DNA of 64,000 bases from Xanthobacter dioxanivorans. Lineage in GTDB: Bacteria; Pseudomonadota; Alphaproteobacteria; Rhizobiales; Xanthobacteraceae. The first letter of the stretch is position 1. Each line of letters starts with the position of its first letter. The notes under the pieces were generated by a model. It was not told the origin of the DNA. It was given only the letters and a program-made list of their open reading frames with translations, and made no database searches. This document shows positions 1 through 8,347 of this stretch, piece after piece. Position numbers and translations under genes: made by a program. The stretch covers positions 3,018,501 through 3,082,500 of the forward strand of contig NZ_CP063362.1 of assembly GCF_016807805.1 (NCBI RefSeq). The letters are read 5' to 3'.

Positions 1-116
1 ATCTGGATGTAGCGAGGCCCGCCGCCGAAAACGCGCCGCTTGTTCAGCGTCGATTCCGCCAGCCCTGTGTATTGGGCCGCACCCTTCGTATCAACGCGTC
101 GAAGTCCCAGTGCCAT
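1..116 (-). CDS. Partial HTH excisionase/AlpA-like DNA-binding protein (runs off the left edge)
   Basis: A short reading frame starts at the ATG complementary to 114-116, with a purine-rich stretch (GAGGCGATGAG) just upstream as ribosome site, and continues past base 1. The visible 38 residues contain AAQYTGLAESTLNKRR followed by FGGGPRYIQ. That is the usual opening of the small MerR-like helix-turn-helix (HTH_17) proteins that act as excisionases or island regulators. It lies in the same orientation as the integrase, as expected for island recombination directionality genes. Only the N-terminal half is visible, so the family call rests on this motif alone. Confidence 0.6.
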   Translation of the reverse strand, partial: MALGLRRVDTKGAAQYTGLAESTLNKRRVFGGGPRYIQ

Positions 117-226
117 CTCATCGCCTCCGTCATGTCCGCCAAGGGCAGATCAGCTGTGAGGAGACGATGGGAGAAAATGCAGTCTGGAACTAGTGACACA
201 AATACCCCGCTTTCGGGCCCATTGTG

Positions 227-1228
227 TCACCCATTCTTCAGGGGAGCCCTTGCCCGGATGCGGGCCCGTCGTTCACTCTCCGGATCCACACGCTCGACCC
301 CGATGGGCTCGCAGCATGCGTCGAGAAATTCGGCGAACCCGCCCTTGGGCTTTCTGCCCCCGTGAGCAAGAAGGAACACTTTCTCGAAGTCCGCCTGAAG
401 AGAACTCTTAAGCGCACGCTTAGCCCCCCGCCTATCCTTATTGGGCGGAATATTCTGGAGGACCCCCTCGTTCTGTGTCTGAAAGGCGTTGAGAGCAGCA
501 CCAAGCTCGTCTATGGAAAAGTATCCAGGCTTTTGCAGCCTCGATATTATTTCAACCTGCGGCCGGCCATAAGGAATGCTTATTCGTAAATTATTAGGCA
601 ACAAATGCAGAACCCTTCTCGCCTCAACGGAGACTGAACGGATCGCGGTCTGTAAATTCGACACCGCATCTCGGAGATTTTCCAGTTCCTCCTGGGGGCT
701 TGGCTTTGAAGCGCCTGGACGTTCAAGCGTCGTTTTCACCAAATACTTTCGGGCCAAAAAAACGATGCAATCCGCCGAATCGGCACGCACTTCTGGCGGA
801 ACGAAGGAAGTAATTGTCTTCATTTCCGGAATCGAGTATGGCAGCGGAAATCGAACGTAAAAATGTTTGCCACCCAGAAGATCAAGCATTAAGCGCGGAG
901 GTAGTTCCGTGAATTTCTTGCCATCTAGCGGATCCACCCCATCGTGACGGCTTTTTTCCTCATCCCGAGGCCACGGGGGCAACGGCGCTGAACCGTCAAA
1001 GTTGATCTGTTGCGCCGTTACTTCGAGAGGATCTTCGGCATGCTCGATAACGGCCGCAGAGTCGCTGCCCGCTGGGATGCCTTCGACAATATCCTCATCG
1101 TCAGGCTGGTCGGTCTCACAAGCCTCGCAGAAGGATGGTTCCTCGTCTGCAGGATCGCTGTCGACGGCGCCAACAAGCCGGTTGCGCTCCCACGAGGGCA
1201 TTTGCCTTGGCAGCTTTCTTTTCGTCAC
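227..1228 (-). CDS. Hypothetical island protein, 333 aa, coupled to the integrase
   Basis: I do not recognise this protein. It starts with GTG only 3 bases after the integrase stop codon, and a GGAGGA ribosome site lies inside the end of the integrase gene, so the two are probably co-transcribed and translationally coupled. The N-terminal 120 residues are acidic and low-complexity (runs of D/E, and a CxxC-like CEAC at about residue 34). The rest is mixed alpha-helical with no membrane segment and no catalytic motif I can name. The base composition is lower in GC than the chromosomal genes to the right, consistent with transferred DNA. A 110-base stretch to the next gene on the left holds nothing recognised. 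Confidence 0.7.
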   Translation of the reverse strand: MTKRKLPRQMPSWERNRLVGAVDSDPADEEPSFCEACETDQPDDEDIVEGIPAGSDSAAVIEHAEDPLEVTAQQINFDGSAPLPPWPRDEEKSRHDGVDPLDGKKFTELPPRLMLDLLGGKHFYVRFPLPYSIPEMKTITSFVPPEVRADSADCIVFLARKYLVKTTLERPGASKPSPQEELENLRDAVSNLQTAIRSVSVEARRVLHLLPNNLRISIPYGRPQVEIISRLQKPGYFSIDELGAALNAFQTQNEGVLQNIPPNKDRRGAKRALKSSLQADFEKVFLLAHGGRKPKGGFAEFLDACCEPIGVERVDPESERRARIRARAPLKNG

Positions 1229-1231
1229 CGG

Positions 1232-2626
1232 TTAGGTCCTCCCGGTCTTGGCTGGGAGCTTCCCTGCGGGTTCACCCATCGCCGCGGCAATCGCCCGCCC
1301 AATCTGGTCCGATGCTCGCCGAAGGGGATCTGCGTCGAGGTGCGCATAGCGCTGGGTGGTGGATGCCTGTGTGTGACCGAGGAGCTTGCCGATCACGGGC
1401 AGGCCCAAGCCGGCGCCGGCGCCGATCGAAGCATGGGTGTGGCGGAGGTCGTGCAGGCGGACGGTCGGCCGCTCCCGCAGCTTCGGCTTGCCCTTGGCGT
1501 CGACCTCGGGTTTTCCCTGCACCATCAGAACTGGCGTCATCTCGAAGAAGCCGGCACGGCGCGAAACGAGCGCCCACGGGCGCTGCAGATCCGCCCGCGG
1601 CTTTTCCTCGTCGGTGCCGGCGGAAGCGCCAGCGATGACGAAGGCGCCGGCGCGGGGTAGTTCGGCGAGCAGTGACATCGCCGGCCCGTTCAGGACGATG
1701 GTCTTCTTTCCCGTCTTGCTGTCCGGCAAGAAGAGCAGGCCTCGTTCCAGGTCCACGTGATCCCATCGGAGGTGCAGAATTTCACGCAGGCGGGCGCCGG
1801 TGAGCAGGAGAAGCCGGAGCGCCGCGGCAGCGTAGGGGTCGATGCGCGTCCTGCGGTTTTCGGCCTTTGGAGCATGCTTCGATTTCTTCGCCGGGTCGGG
1901 CTCCCACGGAATGCCGACCGTCTCCGCCTCGCGGATCGCATCCCCCAGGCGGGCGAGCTCTTCGCTGCTGAGATAACGCTCGCGGCCTTGCTCCGTGTAT
2001 TTTTCGATCCCGACGGAGGGATTCACACCCTTCGCGACGAACCCGCGGGACGCAGCAAATGAGTACATGCTGCCGACCACGGCCAGCATCCGGTTTGCCT
2101 GGAAGCGGGTAGGGCGCATCTTGATGTGGAGCTTTGCCAGATCGGCGGAAGTGAGGCTTTCAGCTTTCCGACCACCAAACTCGGGCAGGACGTGGCGGTT
2201 CAGAATGTCTCGATACAGCACAGTCGTGCTCGGCTTCCGCTTCGCCTCCATGTGCTCGAGGAGGAACGTCTCGGCGACCTCCCTGACGGAAATCGCTTGG
2301 CGCTCTGCTGCACGGGCAGCTGCTGGGTCGGCTCCGTTGGTCACAGCCCCCAGGGTCTTTTTGGCCAGCGCGCGTGCTTCTTCGGGTGTCAGCGTGCCGT
2401 GGCGGCCGAGCGTCATCTGGCGAAGCTGCCCAGTTCGCCCGCCACCTGTCCGATATCGCGCAATGTAAGTCTTCGCCCCGGCTGGTGTGACGCGAAGGCC
2501 GAAGCCCTTCACTTCGCTGTCCCACAGCGTGTACCGATCCGCTCCAGGCTCCGCAGCGTCAACGGCTCGCTTGGTGAGCTTCGCTACCCGCTCAGGAGGC
2601 CTATTCGATCCAATCCGGGTCATCAC
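1232..2626 (-). CDS. Tyrosine recombinase / P4-type phage integrase
   Basis: This 464-residue protein catalyses site-specific integration and excision of the island. It has the N-terminal DUF4102-type arm-binding domain (about residues 15-95), a SAM-like core-binding domain (about 112-210) and a C-terminal catalytic domain. The full catalytic set is visible: Arg279 in TGARLRE, Lys304, His392 and Arg395 in HDLRH, His418 in LLGH and the nucleophile Tyr427 in QRYAHL. A 45-residue insertion precedes the HxxR box, as in many alphaproteobacterial island integrases. The gene lies 138 bases from the 3' tRNA-Arg copy at 2764-2810, which marks its probable attachment site. It looks intact and therefore possibly functional. 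Confidence 0.93.
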   Translation of the reverse strand: MMTRIGSNRPPERVAKLTKRAVDAAEPGADRYTLWDSEVKGFGLRVTPAGAKTYIARYRTGGGRTGQLRQMTLGRHGTLTPEEARALAKKTLGAVTNGADPAAARAAERQAISVREVAETFLLEHMEAKRKPSTTVLYRDILNRHVLPEFGGRKAESLTSADLAKLHIKMRPTRFQANRMLAVVGSMYSFAASRGFVAKGVNPSVGIEKYTEQGRERYLSSEELARLGDAIREAETVGIPWEPDPAKKSKHAPKAENRRTRIDPYAAAALRLLLLTGARLREILHLRWDHVDLERGLLFLPDSKTGKKTIVLNGPAMSLLAELPRAGAFVIAGASAGTDEEKPRADLQRPWALVSRRAGFFEMTPVLMVQGKPEVDAKGKPKLRERPTVRLHDLRHTHASIGAGAGLGLPVIGKLLGHTQASTTQRYAHLDADPLRRASDQIGRAIAAAMGEPAGKLPAKTGRT

Positions 2627-2763
2627 GGGTCATCACCGGGTCATCACCAAAACGAAAAGTCCGGGGCAGACCGTACAAGAGCAGGAACTAGATATCTAGT
2701 GATAGCAGTGGGTTGTTGACAGACTGGGATAGGTGGGGATATCCAAGGAAACACGGTTGAACC

Positions 2764-2810
2764 GACTACGAATCTGGGGGTCGGGAGTTCGAATCTTCCC
2801 CGGCGCGCCA
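2764..2810 (+). other. Attachment site: 3' end copy of tRNA-Arg(ACG)
   Basis: These 47 bases reproduce the 3' part of a tRNA. They hold the anticodon loop CTACGAA (anticodon ACG), the 3' anticodon strand TCTGG, a variable loop, a T arm with GGGAG / TTCGAAT / CTTCC, an acceptor strand CCGGCGC, discriminator G and encoded CCA. The sequence to the left (2700-2763) does not form a D arm or acceptor 5' strand, so this is not a whole tRNA. Such 3' duplications are the standard product of integration by this integrase class. The orientation implies that the island extends to the left and that the intact tRNA-Arg lies at its other end, outside the window. Confidence 0.85.
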
Positions 2811-2927
2811 TGCACTTTAGGTCGGTTTCGGGACCCTTGGTTACCGCCCTTTGTTCCAACGTTCCGGCCAGCGATGCGCGGCTTGGCGACGCGGCTGGTC
2901 TGCTCGATCGCTCTACAATTGTAGCGC

Positions 2928-3275
2928 ATGGTGTGTGAGGCGTATCTGCGGAACCGCGGCATCACGGCTTTGCACGAAACCGGAAGCCTGCGCTTCCGTC
3001 CTCGCTGCTTCTATCTCCCGGTTGCGCACGAACCCAAGGGCGCGGAGAAGATCGCCGCCTGCTGGGCCGATGCCCGCGAGGTACCGCGGGTGGCCTTCAA
3101 GCCGGACTGGACACGGCACGCCAAGGCCGCCCGCTTCAAGCACAACGATCAGACGTTCTCGGTGATGCCCGTCGGGGTCATCATCTTCCCCGGCAGGGGC
3201 ATCCAGGACAATTTCGCCGACAAGGCCCGCAAACTCGGCATTCCGGTCTACCAGATCGGGTCGGGCGGTGCATGA
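2928..3275 (+). pseudogene. Truncated DUF2493 (SLOG-like) protein, C-terminal fragment
   Basis: The C-terminal 85 residues match the conserved core of DUF2493 proteins as I know it: PKGAEKIAACWADAR, then VAFKPDWTRHAKAARFKHND, then GVIIFPGRGIQDNFADKARK and a final GIPVYQIGSGG. Full-length members are usually around 300 residues and start the domain with a glycine-rich nucleotide-binding loop. Here that loop and everything before it are missing, and the upstream 30 residues (YLRNRGITALHETG...) do not fit. DUF2493 genes are common on plasmids and conjugative islands, so this is probably debris of an older insertion next to the tRNA hotspot. Confidence 0.7.
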
Positions 3276-3323
3276 GCGCCGCTGGGCCGCCGATTATTGT
3301 TCAGATATTCGCATCCACGATAA

Positions 3324-4100
3324 TCACTCCACGCGGAAATTTTTGTTGCCGGCGCCCAACTCTTCGATGATCTGGGTCTTGTGCGCCTGCAGATGATGGA
3401 TCGCATCGTCTCGCACGAGTTGGAAGCGTGAGGTGGGAACGGGAATGGAGATCGAATAGATCCCGCCCGCGGCATCGCGAAAGCCGACGCCGACGGCGCT
3501 GATCCCGACGGTGTGCTCCTCGTGATTGAAGCCGAGGCCGGAGCGCCGCACCTCGGCGATTTCCGCGAGCACGGCGTTGAGCCGCTTGGTGCCCGGGAGC
3601 TCCTTGCGCACGAGGGTCCGCGCCCGTTCGGGTTCGAGCAGGGCGAGGCAACATTTGCCGTTAGCCGTGTTGGTCAGCGGAAAAATGTCCCCGACCGCCG
3701 AGACCGCCCGCAGCCGGTGCGTTCCCGTCACCTGGTCGAGGAACAGCACCTCGCTCCCGCGCAGTACGGAGAAGTCCACCGTCTCGCCTGTCGCCTGGGA
3801 GAGCGCGACGATGTGGGGGCGCACCAGTTCCACGATGTCGAGCTTTCCGGAGCGGGAGAGCGCGTGGATCTCCGGCCCGAGGCGATAGCCGCCCTCCGGA
3901 CCGGCGGAAATCACGAGATCTTCCTCCAGAAGCGCGTTGACGATCCGCTGCACGGTCGAGCGCGGGAGACCCACCCGGCCTGCGATCTGCGCGAGGCTGA
4001 GCCCCGAACGTAGGTTCTTCAGCGACCGCAGGATGGCCGCCGCCCGAGCAATCACCTGGATCCCACCCCCTTCGCGGATGGCCGCTCCATCCTTCGACAT
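3324..4100 (-). CDS. IclR-family transcriptional regulator
   Basis: This 258-residue regulator has an N-terminal winged helix-turn-helix (LSLAQIAGRVGLPRSTVQRI) and a C-terminal effector-binding IclR domain (VDFSVLRGSEVLFLDQV through FRDAAGGIYSISIPV). I chose the ATG at 4100 because GGAGCGG lies 5 bases upstream. A longer version from 4139 would place its start inside an inverted repeat that looks like the operator. It is divergent from the cyclase/dehydrogenase/Liv genes that begin at 4236 and probably controls them in response to a carboxylic acid substrate or intermediate. The effector cannot be read from the sequence. Confidence 0.9.
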   Translation of the reverse strand: MSKDGAAIREGGGIQVIARAAAILRSLKNLRSGLSLAQIAGRVGLPRSTVQRIVNALLEEDLVISAGPEGGYRLGPEIHALSRSGKLDIVELVRPHIVALSQATGETVDFSVLRGSEVLFLDQVTGTHRLRAVSAVGDIFPLTNTANGKCCLALLEPERARTLVRKELPGTKRLNAVLAEIAEVRRSGLGFNHEEHTVGISAVGVGFRDAAGGIYSISIPVPTSRFQLVRDDAIHHLQAHKTQIIEELGAGNKNFRVE

Positions 4101-4114
4101 CGCCCGCTCCGTGG

Positions 4115-4139
4115 ATGTGTATCGCATTACAGTACACAT
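4115..4139. promoter_or_regulatory. Candidate IclR operator, inverted repeat
   Basis: ATGTGTA at 4115-4121 and TACACAT at 4133-4139 form perfect 7-base arms around an 11-base spacer, just upstream of the regulator start at 4100 and in the divergent intergenic region. Autoregulation and control of the divergent operon from such a site is typical of IclR proteins. The assignment to this regulator is inferred from position. Confidence 0.45.
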
Positions 4140-4235
4140 GTATCATTCCATTTGACCACCCCCTTTGCGCGCCATATCCCGGAAGCAACGAAAAAGATCC
4201 GCCCTCGCCGAGGGTAAGACGCTGGGAGGCGTTGA

Positions 4236-5077
4236 ATGACTGTCACGATCCGTGGCATCGAGTTTCAGTCGAATCTCCATAACGACATGGGCCTCAAATT
4301 CTATAATCTTTCACACCGATTTGGTTTTCAGTCTCCGAACTGCCGTATTTCCAGGATGTGCAGATCGAGCGCATCCATTACATGGCAAAATCGGGTGTCC
4401 TGACCCAGCGCATCACCACCACGATGCACAACACGACCCACATCGATGCGCCGGCTCATGTGGTGGAAGGCACGCCTTTCATTGATGAAGTTCCGTTGCC
4501 GCATTTCTTCGGCACCGGGATCGTCGTCTCGATCCCGAAGAAGAAGTGGGAGCCCATCACCTACGAGGACCTTGAAAAGGCCGCCGGGGCGCATGTGCGC
4601 CCGGGTGACGTGGTCATCGTCAACACCGGATGGCACAAGCTCTACGACGACAATGCGGAGTATTTCTGCTACGCGCCCGGCTTTGTCGCCTCGGCCGGCG
4701 ACTGGTTCGTCGAGAAGCGGGTGAAGGTGGTCGGCCACGATACCCAGGCCAACGACCATCCGCTGGCGACCGCCATCGGCCCCCACCGCAACGGCCCCCT
4801 GCATCCCCACCTCGCCGAGGAATACAAGGCATGGTCCGGCGGCCGGGACTGGAAGGAGGACCACCCCGAGTGGGAGCCGGTCCACCGCAAGCTCTTCACC
4901 AACGGCATTCTCGGCATCGAGAACGTCGGCGGCGACCTCGATGCCGTCACCGGAAAGCGCGTGACCTTCGCCTTCTTCCCCTGGAACTGGGATCGGGGCG
5001 ACGGCTGCATCATCCGCCTCGTCGCCATCGAGGATCCCCAGCAGGCCTACCGCATCGAGGCGGGCACGCCCCTCTGA
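4236..5077 (+). CDS. Cyclase-family (kynurenine formamidase-like) hydrolase, probably frameshifted near 4337
   Basis: From 4358 (GTG) the frame encodes 239 residues with the metal-binding signature of the cyclase/KynB family, HNTTHIDAPAH, followed by GDVVIVNTGWH and a conserved GHDTQANDHPLATAIGPH region. However, a better start is the ATG at 4236, with GGGAGG 5 bases upstream. It encodes MTVTIRG and then FYNLSHRFG, the normal N-terminus of this family. The two parts are in different frames; joining SP (4332-4337) to ELPYFQDVQIER (from 4337) needs a one-base correction. Either the gene is freshly broken, there is an assembly error, or a shortened protein is made. The family hydrolyses amide or lactone-type bonds; the substrate here is unknown. 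Confidence 0.75.
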
Positions 5078-5155
5078 GACCGCACCCGACCTGACCTGTT
5101 CCGGCATCCAGCCGGGACGGGTCGCACCCTGCGGCGGACGCAGGAGGAGAAGGGC

Positions 5156-6082
5156 ATGACCGCACAGCCACTCACAACCATTGTCGGCGCCGGCCTCATG
5201 GGCCATGGCATCGCGCAGGTGTTCGCGGAACGGGGGCACGAGGTCCGGGTGTTCGACCCGATGCCCGAGGCGCTGGCGTCCCTGCGCTCGCGCATCGGTG
5301 CCAACCTCTCCGCGCTCGGCCAGGACCCCGCCGCCGCGCAGCGGGTTCTGCCTTGCCACAAGCTCGCGGACGCCGTGGCAGGCGCAGGCCTCGTCATCGA
5401 GGCGGCGACCGAGAACCTCGACGCCAAGCGCGCCCTGTTCGCCGAAATCGAGGCCGGTGCACCGGCCCATGCAATTCTCGCCACCAACACCTCCGTCATC
5501 CCCATCGGCAGCATCATGGCCGACCTTTCCCGGCCGGAGCGGGCGCTCGGCACCCATTGGTGGAACCCGCCATATCTGGTTCCGCTGGTCGAGGTGATCG
5601 GGACGGACCGCACGACGCCGGACGTCGTCACGCGCACCATGGACATCCTTGCAGCAGCGGGAAAGCAGCCGGTCCATGTGCGTCGGGACGTGGCGGGCTT
5701 CGTCGGGAACCGGCTGCAGCACGCGCTGTGGCGCGAGGCCATCTCCCTCGTGGAAGAGGGCGTCTGCGATGCCGAGACGGTGGATACGGTGGTCAAGGCC
5801 AGCTTTGGGTTGCGCCTGGCGGTGCTGGGGCCGCTGGAGAATGCGGACCTCGTGGGCACCGACCTGACCCTCGCCATCCACGAGACCATATTGCCCGCCC
5901 TCAGCCGCCATGCCGCTCCCTCGGCCTATCTGCGCGATCTCGTCGCGCGGGGCCGGCTCGGCATGAAGTCGGGAGAAGGGTTCCGCCATTGGCCGCCGCA
6001 GGCCGCCGATCAGGTGCGCGCCGGGCTCGTGCACCACCTGAAGGACGCGGTGCGCAAGTCCGGCCAGGGAGAAGGTGCGTGA
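5156..6082 (+). CDS. 3-hydroxyacyl-CoA dehydrogenase family protein
   Basis: This 308-residue NAD-dependent dehydrogenase oxidises a 3-hydroxyacyl-CoA or a related 3-hydroxy acid. The Rossmann motif GAGLMGHGIA is at residues 11-20. The catalytic His region THWWNPPYLVPLVEV (canonical HFFNP replaced by HWWNP) and Asn in the following GNRLQHALWRE complete the active site. The C-terminal domain contains GPLENADLVGTDL. The HWWNP variant resembles members that act on free hydroxy acids, so the substrate may not be a CoA ester. It follows the cyclase by 78 bases and precedes a Liv transporter, suggesting that uptake and degradation are coupled. The 215 bases after it hold no gene I can support. Confidence 0.88.
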   Translation: MTAQPLTTIVGAGLMGHGIAQVFAERGHEVRVFDPMPEALASLRSRIGANLSALGQDPAAAQRVLPCHKLADAVAGAGLVIEAATENLDAKRALFAEIEAGAPAHAILATNTSVIPIGSIMADLSRPERALGTHWWNPPYLVPLVEVIGTDRTTPDVVTRTMDILAAAGKQPVHVRRDVAGFVGNRLQHALWREAISLVEEGVCDAETVDTVVKASFGLRLAVLGPLENADLVGTDLTLAIHETILPALSRHAAPSAYLRDLVARGRLGMKSGEGFRHWPPQAADQVRAGLVHHLKDAVRKSGQGEGA

Positions 6083-6297
6083 AGACCGGCGCGGCCATCC
6101 TCCGCCTGCATGCCCGAAATGCGCGGGACGGTCGCCCGACGCCCGATCCCAAGGTCTTCATGCCGTTCCGGACGGAGATCAAGCCGGGGACCGATGCTCG
6201 CGACCCCAAGCGACGCACGGTCGATGCTCGCCCTCAAGGGAGGTGACCGCGTCGGTTTCTGAAGTGTCGAACAAACATAAAATCTGGGAGGAAGAAC

Positions 6298-7437
6298 ATG
6301 ACGCAATCCGTGTCGCGCCGGGCGCTCCTGGCGGTGCCAGCGCTCGTCCTCGCTCTTGCAGGAACGGTCGCCGTCGTCGAGGCGGCGGAACCCATCCGCA
6401 TTGGCGTCATCCTGTCGACCACCGGGCCCGGCGCAGGCGCCGGCATCCCGCAGCGCAACGGGCTGCAATTGGCCGTGAAGCTCGCCAATGAGAAAGGCGG
6501 CATCGACGGCCGTCAGATCCAGCTCATCATGGAGGACGATGGGTCGAGCCCGGATGTCGCGGTCACCAAGGCGAACAACCTGATCTTCTCCCAGAAGGTG
6601 CAGGCCATCGTCGGCCCGACGCTCACGGCCTCCACCCTTGCGGTCGGGGGTGTCGCCGATCCGGCCAAGATCCCCGTCATGGCCTTCACCGGCCTCGGCG
6701 TGCCACTGGAGAAGACGCGGCGCTGCGTGTTCCACATGCTGCCGTCGCAGGACCTCAACGCCCGCGCCCTGCTCGAGGTCGCGACCAAGGCGCTGGGCGC
6801 GAAGAAGCTCGGCGTCCTGCATGATTCCGCCTACGGCAACATCGTGATGACGAAGATCCGGGAGGTGAGCCCCGACTATCCGGTGGAGATCGTGGCGGTG
6901 GAGAAATGGGAAGTGGGCGCCACCGACGCCACGACCCAGGCCGCCAAGGTGAAGGCCGCAGCTCCCGACGCCGTCGCCGTCATCGGCAATTCGGCGACGC
7001 CGTTCCGCAATGCCCGGCAGATCCGCCTTACCGCGCCGCTCCTGTCGGCCCTCGGCACCGCCACCTATGAGTATGTGAAGGCCATGGGCGACGCGGCCGA
7101 CAATATCGTCTTCGCCGAGTTCCTGGTGGCGGAGGACCCCCTCCCTGGCCAGGCCGCGTTCGTCGAGGCCTTCCGCAAGGAATACGGGGTGTTGCCCAAG
7201 ACCATGGAAGCCAGCGCCTGGGACGCCTTCAATGCGGTGGCGGCCGGCCTCGCCAAGCTCGGGGCCGACACCCAGCCCGGAGCGTTGTGCGAGGCGATCC
7301 GCGGCCCCTTCGAGGGCGCCATGGCCCGGTTCGACTTCTCGCAGGAGGACCTGACGGGCCTGACGCTGAAGAGCTACGTCTTCTCGAAGCTCGACAAGGG
7401 CAAGTTCGTCCGCCTGCCGTTCAAGGCCGGCTCCTGA
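6298..7437 (+). CDS. Liv-type ABC transporter substrate-binding protein (first system)
   Basis: This 379-residue periplasmic binding protein has an N-terminal signal peptide (twin Arg in SRRALLAVPALVLAL, cleavage after VVEAA near residue 30). It then has the periplasmic_binding_6 start IRIGVILSTTGPGAGAG and the helix QRNGLQLAVKLANEKGGIDG. The ribosome site GGGAGGAAGAAC lies directly upstream of ATG 6298. It heads a complete importer with two permeases and two ATPases in the same direction, so it defines ligand specificity for that system. Relatives bind branched-chain amino acids, amides or aromatic acids; with acyl-CoA-type enzymes next door a carboxylic acid is the most likely ligand, which is inference. 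Confidence 0.93.
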   Translation: MTQSVSRRALLAVPALVLALAGTVAVVEAAEPIRIGVILSTTGPGAGAGIPQRNGLQLAVKLANEKGGIDGRQIQLIMEDDGSSPDVAVTKANNLIFSQKVQAIVGPTLTASTLAVGGVADPAKIPVMAFTGLGVPLEKTRRCVFHMLPSQDLNARALLEVATKALGAKKLGVLHDSAYGNIVMTKIREVSPDYPVEIVAVEKWEVGATDATTQAAKVKAAAPDAVAVIGNSATPFRNARQIRLTAPLLSALGTATYEYVKAMGDAADNIVFAEFLVAEDPLPGQAAFVEAFRKEYGVLPKTMEASAWDAFNAVAAGLAKLGADTQPGALCEAIRGPFEGAMARFDFSQEDLTGLTLKSYVFSKLDKGKFVRLPFKAGS

Positions 7438-7459
7438 ACCCAGATACGGGGGACGTCCC

Positions 7460-8344
7460 TTGGCCTTGATGCTCTTCACTCAGGCACTGCTCGCCGGTGT
7501 CACCAACGGCTTCGTCTATGCCCTCGTCGGGCTCGGCATCGCCGTCATCTTCAAGGGCAGCCATGTCATCAACGCCATGCAGGGCGAGCTCGCCGTGGTC
7601 GGCGCAGCCACGGCCGTGTTTGCTGCTGCCATATGGGGCCTTCCGCTCTGGCTGGCCGTCGTGGCCGGCGCGCTCACGGGGATGGCCATCGCCATCCTCG
7701 TGGAGCTCGGCCCGATCCGCGCCCTGTTCGCCCGGCGGGCGCGGGAGGAATCCTTCCTCCTGCTCACGGTGGGCCTGGGCTTCACCTTCTCGGCCGGGGT
7801 GCTCTACCTGTTCGGCCGGGAGGAGCACCTGCTGCCGCCGCTCGGGGACGAGGTGTACGAGGTGTTCGGCGCCATCATCCGGGAGCATGCCCTCTGGGTG
7901 ATCGGCATCTCCGCCGCGCTGATCCTGGCGCTGCGCCTGTTCTATCGGCACACCCACCTGGGGCTCTCCATGATGGCGGCCTCCATCGACCCTGATGGCG
8001 CCGCCACCACCGGCATCAATGTCCGCGCCATGCGCACCGCCACCTTCGCCCTGGGCGGCCTGCTGGCGGCGCTGGCGGGCCTCCTCGTCGCGCCGCTCAT
8101 CGGCGTCGGCTACCAGATGGGGCCGCTGCTGACGTTGAAGGGGTTTGCGGCGGCCATCCTCGGTGGCCTCTCCAATCCGCTCGGGGCGCTGGTGGGCGGC
8201 CTCGTCATCGGCATCCTGGAGGCGATGTCCATCGTCTTCGTCTCGTCCGGGATGAAGGATGCGGTCGCCCTCACCTTGCTCATCGTCATCATGATCTTCG
8301 TTCCGGACGGAATCCTCGGCCGCGCCGGCCGCAAGGGAGGCTGA
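7460..8344 (+). CDS. Liv-type ABC permease LivH (first system)
   Basis: This inner-membrane permease of 294 residues has about eight hydrophobic segments and the family start QALLAGVTNGFVYALVGLGIAVIFKGSHVINAMQG, where LivH proteins carry the conserved NFAHG-like turn (here NAMQGE). The EAA-like loop GIVRAMRTATFALGG, here NVRAMRTATFALGG, contacts the ATPases. It starts at TTG 7460 or ATG 7469; both follow a GGGGGA ribosome site and differ by three residues. The gene is 22 bases after the binding protein and 3 bases before the LivM gene, so it lies within one operon. Confidence 0.92.
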   Translation: MALMLFTQALLAGVTNGFVYALVGLGIAVIFKGSHVINAMQGELAVVGAATAVFAAAIWGLPLWLAVVAGALTGMAIAILVELGPIRALFARRAREESFLLLTVGLGFTFSAGVLYLFGREEHLLPPLGDEVYEVFGAIIREHALWVIGISAALILALRLFYRHTHLGLSMMAASIDPDGAATTGINVRAMRTATFALGGLLAALAGLLVAPLIGVGYQMGPLLTLKGFAAAILGGLSNPLGALVGGLVIGILEAMSIVFVSSGMKDAVALTLLIVIMIFVPDGILGRAGRKGG

Positions 8345-8347
8345 GTC

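Noticed and set aside
2700..2810. A complete tRNA gene
   Set aside because: Only the 3' part from the anticodon loop on fits; the upstream bases do not form a D arm or a matching acceptor strand.
2644..2965. Short - strand frames over the tRNA fragment (containing GRFELPTPRF and GKIRTPDPQIRS)
   Set aside because: These are the well-known spurious translations of tRNA antisense sequence, not proteins.
6180..6240. A direct repeat (GATGCTCGC twice, about 35 bases apart) before the first binding protein
   Set aside because: Only nine bases in two copies; too short to claim as an operator.
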